A stretch of 64,000 nucleotides of DNA from Streptomyces aculeolatus (GTDB lineage: Bacteria > Actinomycetota > Actinomycetes > Streptomycetales > Streptomycetaceae): positions 62,001 through 126,000 of the forward strand of contig NZ_JAINRD010000001.1 in assembly GCF_020400605.1 (NCBI RefSeq). Direction: 5' to 3'. The notes under the pieces were generated by a model that worked only from the letters and a program-made list of their open reading frames with translations, made no database searches and was not told the DNA's origin. The position numbers and the translations under genes are program-made. Positions 63,538 to 64,000 of this stretch are shown here, in pieces (position 1 is the stretch's first letter; each line of letters begins with the position of its first letter).

Positions 63538-64000
63538 GCGCGCGCATTCTGGTCGTGGACAACTACGACAGCTTCGTGTTCAACCTGGTCCAGTACCTGT
63601 GCCAGCTCGACGCCACCTGCGAAGTGCTGCGCAACGACGAGGTGACGCCGCAGCACGGCGACGACGGGTTCGACGGCGTGCTGCTGTCGCCCGGGCCCGG
63701 TACGCCGGAGCAGGCGGGGGTCTGCGTCGAGATGGTGCGGCACTGCGCGGCCCGTGGGCTGCCGGTGTTCGGGGTCTGCCTCGGGCTGCAGTCGATGGCG
63801 ATCGCGTACGGCGGTGTCGTCGGCCGGGCGCCCGAGTTGCTGCACGGCAAGACGTCGCCGGTGGTGCACGGGGGCGCGGGCGTGTTCGCCGGGCTGCCGT
63901 CGCCGTTCACGGCGACGCGGTACCACTCGCTGGCCGTCGAGCGGGAGTCGCTGCCCGACGAACTGGCGGTCACCGCGGAGACGGACACCGGCCTGGTGAT
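63534..64000 (+). CDS. pabA: Aminodeoxychorismate/anthranilate synthase glutamine amidotransferase subunit, truncated at window edge
   Basis: The first 155 codons or so of a class I glutamine amidotransferase. It starts MSARILVVDNYDSFVFNLVQ and has the oxyanion motif SPGPGTP and nucleophile Cys82 in GVCLGLQ; the catalytic His/Glu would lie past the edge. It supplies ammonia to the chorismate-using PabB or TrpE partner. At this position near pknB and crgA, actinomycete genes are usually annotated pabA or trpG; the sequence alone does not separate the two roles. The ATG overlaps the stop of the 57-residue gene. Confidence 0.9.
   Translation, partial: MSARILVVDNYDSFVFNLVQYLCQLDATCEVLRNDEVTPQHGDDGFDGVLLSPGPGTPEQAGVCVEMVRHCAARGLPVFGVCLGLQSMAIAYGGVVGRAPELLHGKTSPVVHGGAGVFAGLPSPFTATRYHSLAVERESLPDELAVTAETDTGLV

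Overview
The window is very GC-rich, has long actinobacterial-style genes with frequent GTG starts, and carries the conserved actinomycete block fhaA-fhaB-pstP-rodA-pbpA-pknB plus crgA and pabA. This points to a Streptomyces or close relative, in the chromosome core not far from oriC. No rRNA, CRISPR array, IS element or phage gene was seen.

Left and centre (about 1-50,090, all minus strand): one very long, tightly coupled operon for a complete type I modular polyketide synthase (PKS) with three oxidative tailoring enzymes. In transcription order (right to left) it encodes two cytochromes P450, five PKS proteins and an FAD monooxygenase. The PKS has a KSQ loading module and eight extension modules: A = load (KSQ-AT malonyl-ACP), M1 (AT methylmalonyl, DH, KR), M2 (AT methylmalonyl, KR); B = M3 (AT malonyl, DH, KR), M4 (AT methylmalonyl, DH, KR); C = M5 (AT malonyl, DH, ER, KR); D = M6 (AT malonyl, DH, KR), M7 (AT methylmalonyl, inactive-looking KR); E = M8 (AT probably methylmalonyl, inactive-looking KR, TE). 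If collinear, the released acid has an 18-carbon backbone with five methyl branches: CH3-CH=C(CH3)-CH(OH)-CH(CH3)-CH=CH-CH=C(CH3)-CH2-CH2-CH=CH-CO-CH(CH3)-CO-CH(CH3)-COOH. The 3,5-diketo acid end and the C15 hydroxyl allow a 16-membered macrolactone, a 4-hydroxy-pyrone, or a carbocycle. No cluster regulator, exporter or sugar gene is seen in the window, so more of the cluster may lie beyond the left edge. Both P450s lack the usual I-helix threonine.

Boundary (50,089-50,858): a putative promoter, a 12-bp palindrome and a leader hairpin precede the P450/PKS operon. A strong terminator-like hairpin separates it from a tRNA-Leu(CAG) gene.

Right side (50,859-64,000): housekeeping genes. fhaA, fhaB, pstP, rodA/ftsW, pbpA and pknB form the Ser/Thr phospho-signalling and peptidoglycan-synthesis unit for growth and division. 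Then come tRNA-Ala(UGC) with its terminator, a DUF5324-type membrane protein, a cyclophilin, a zinc-binding rhomboid protease, a convergent intergenic region with four DnaA-box-like sites, the division regulator crgA, a DUF881 protein, a 57-residue membrane protein, and the start of pabA/trpG, which runs off the right edge.
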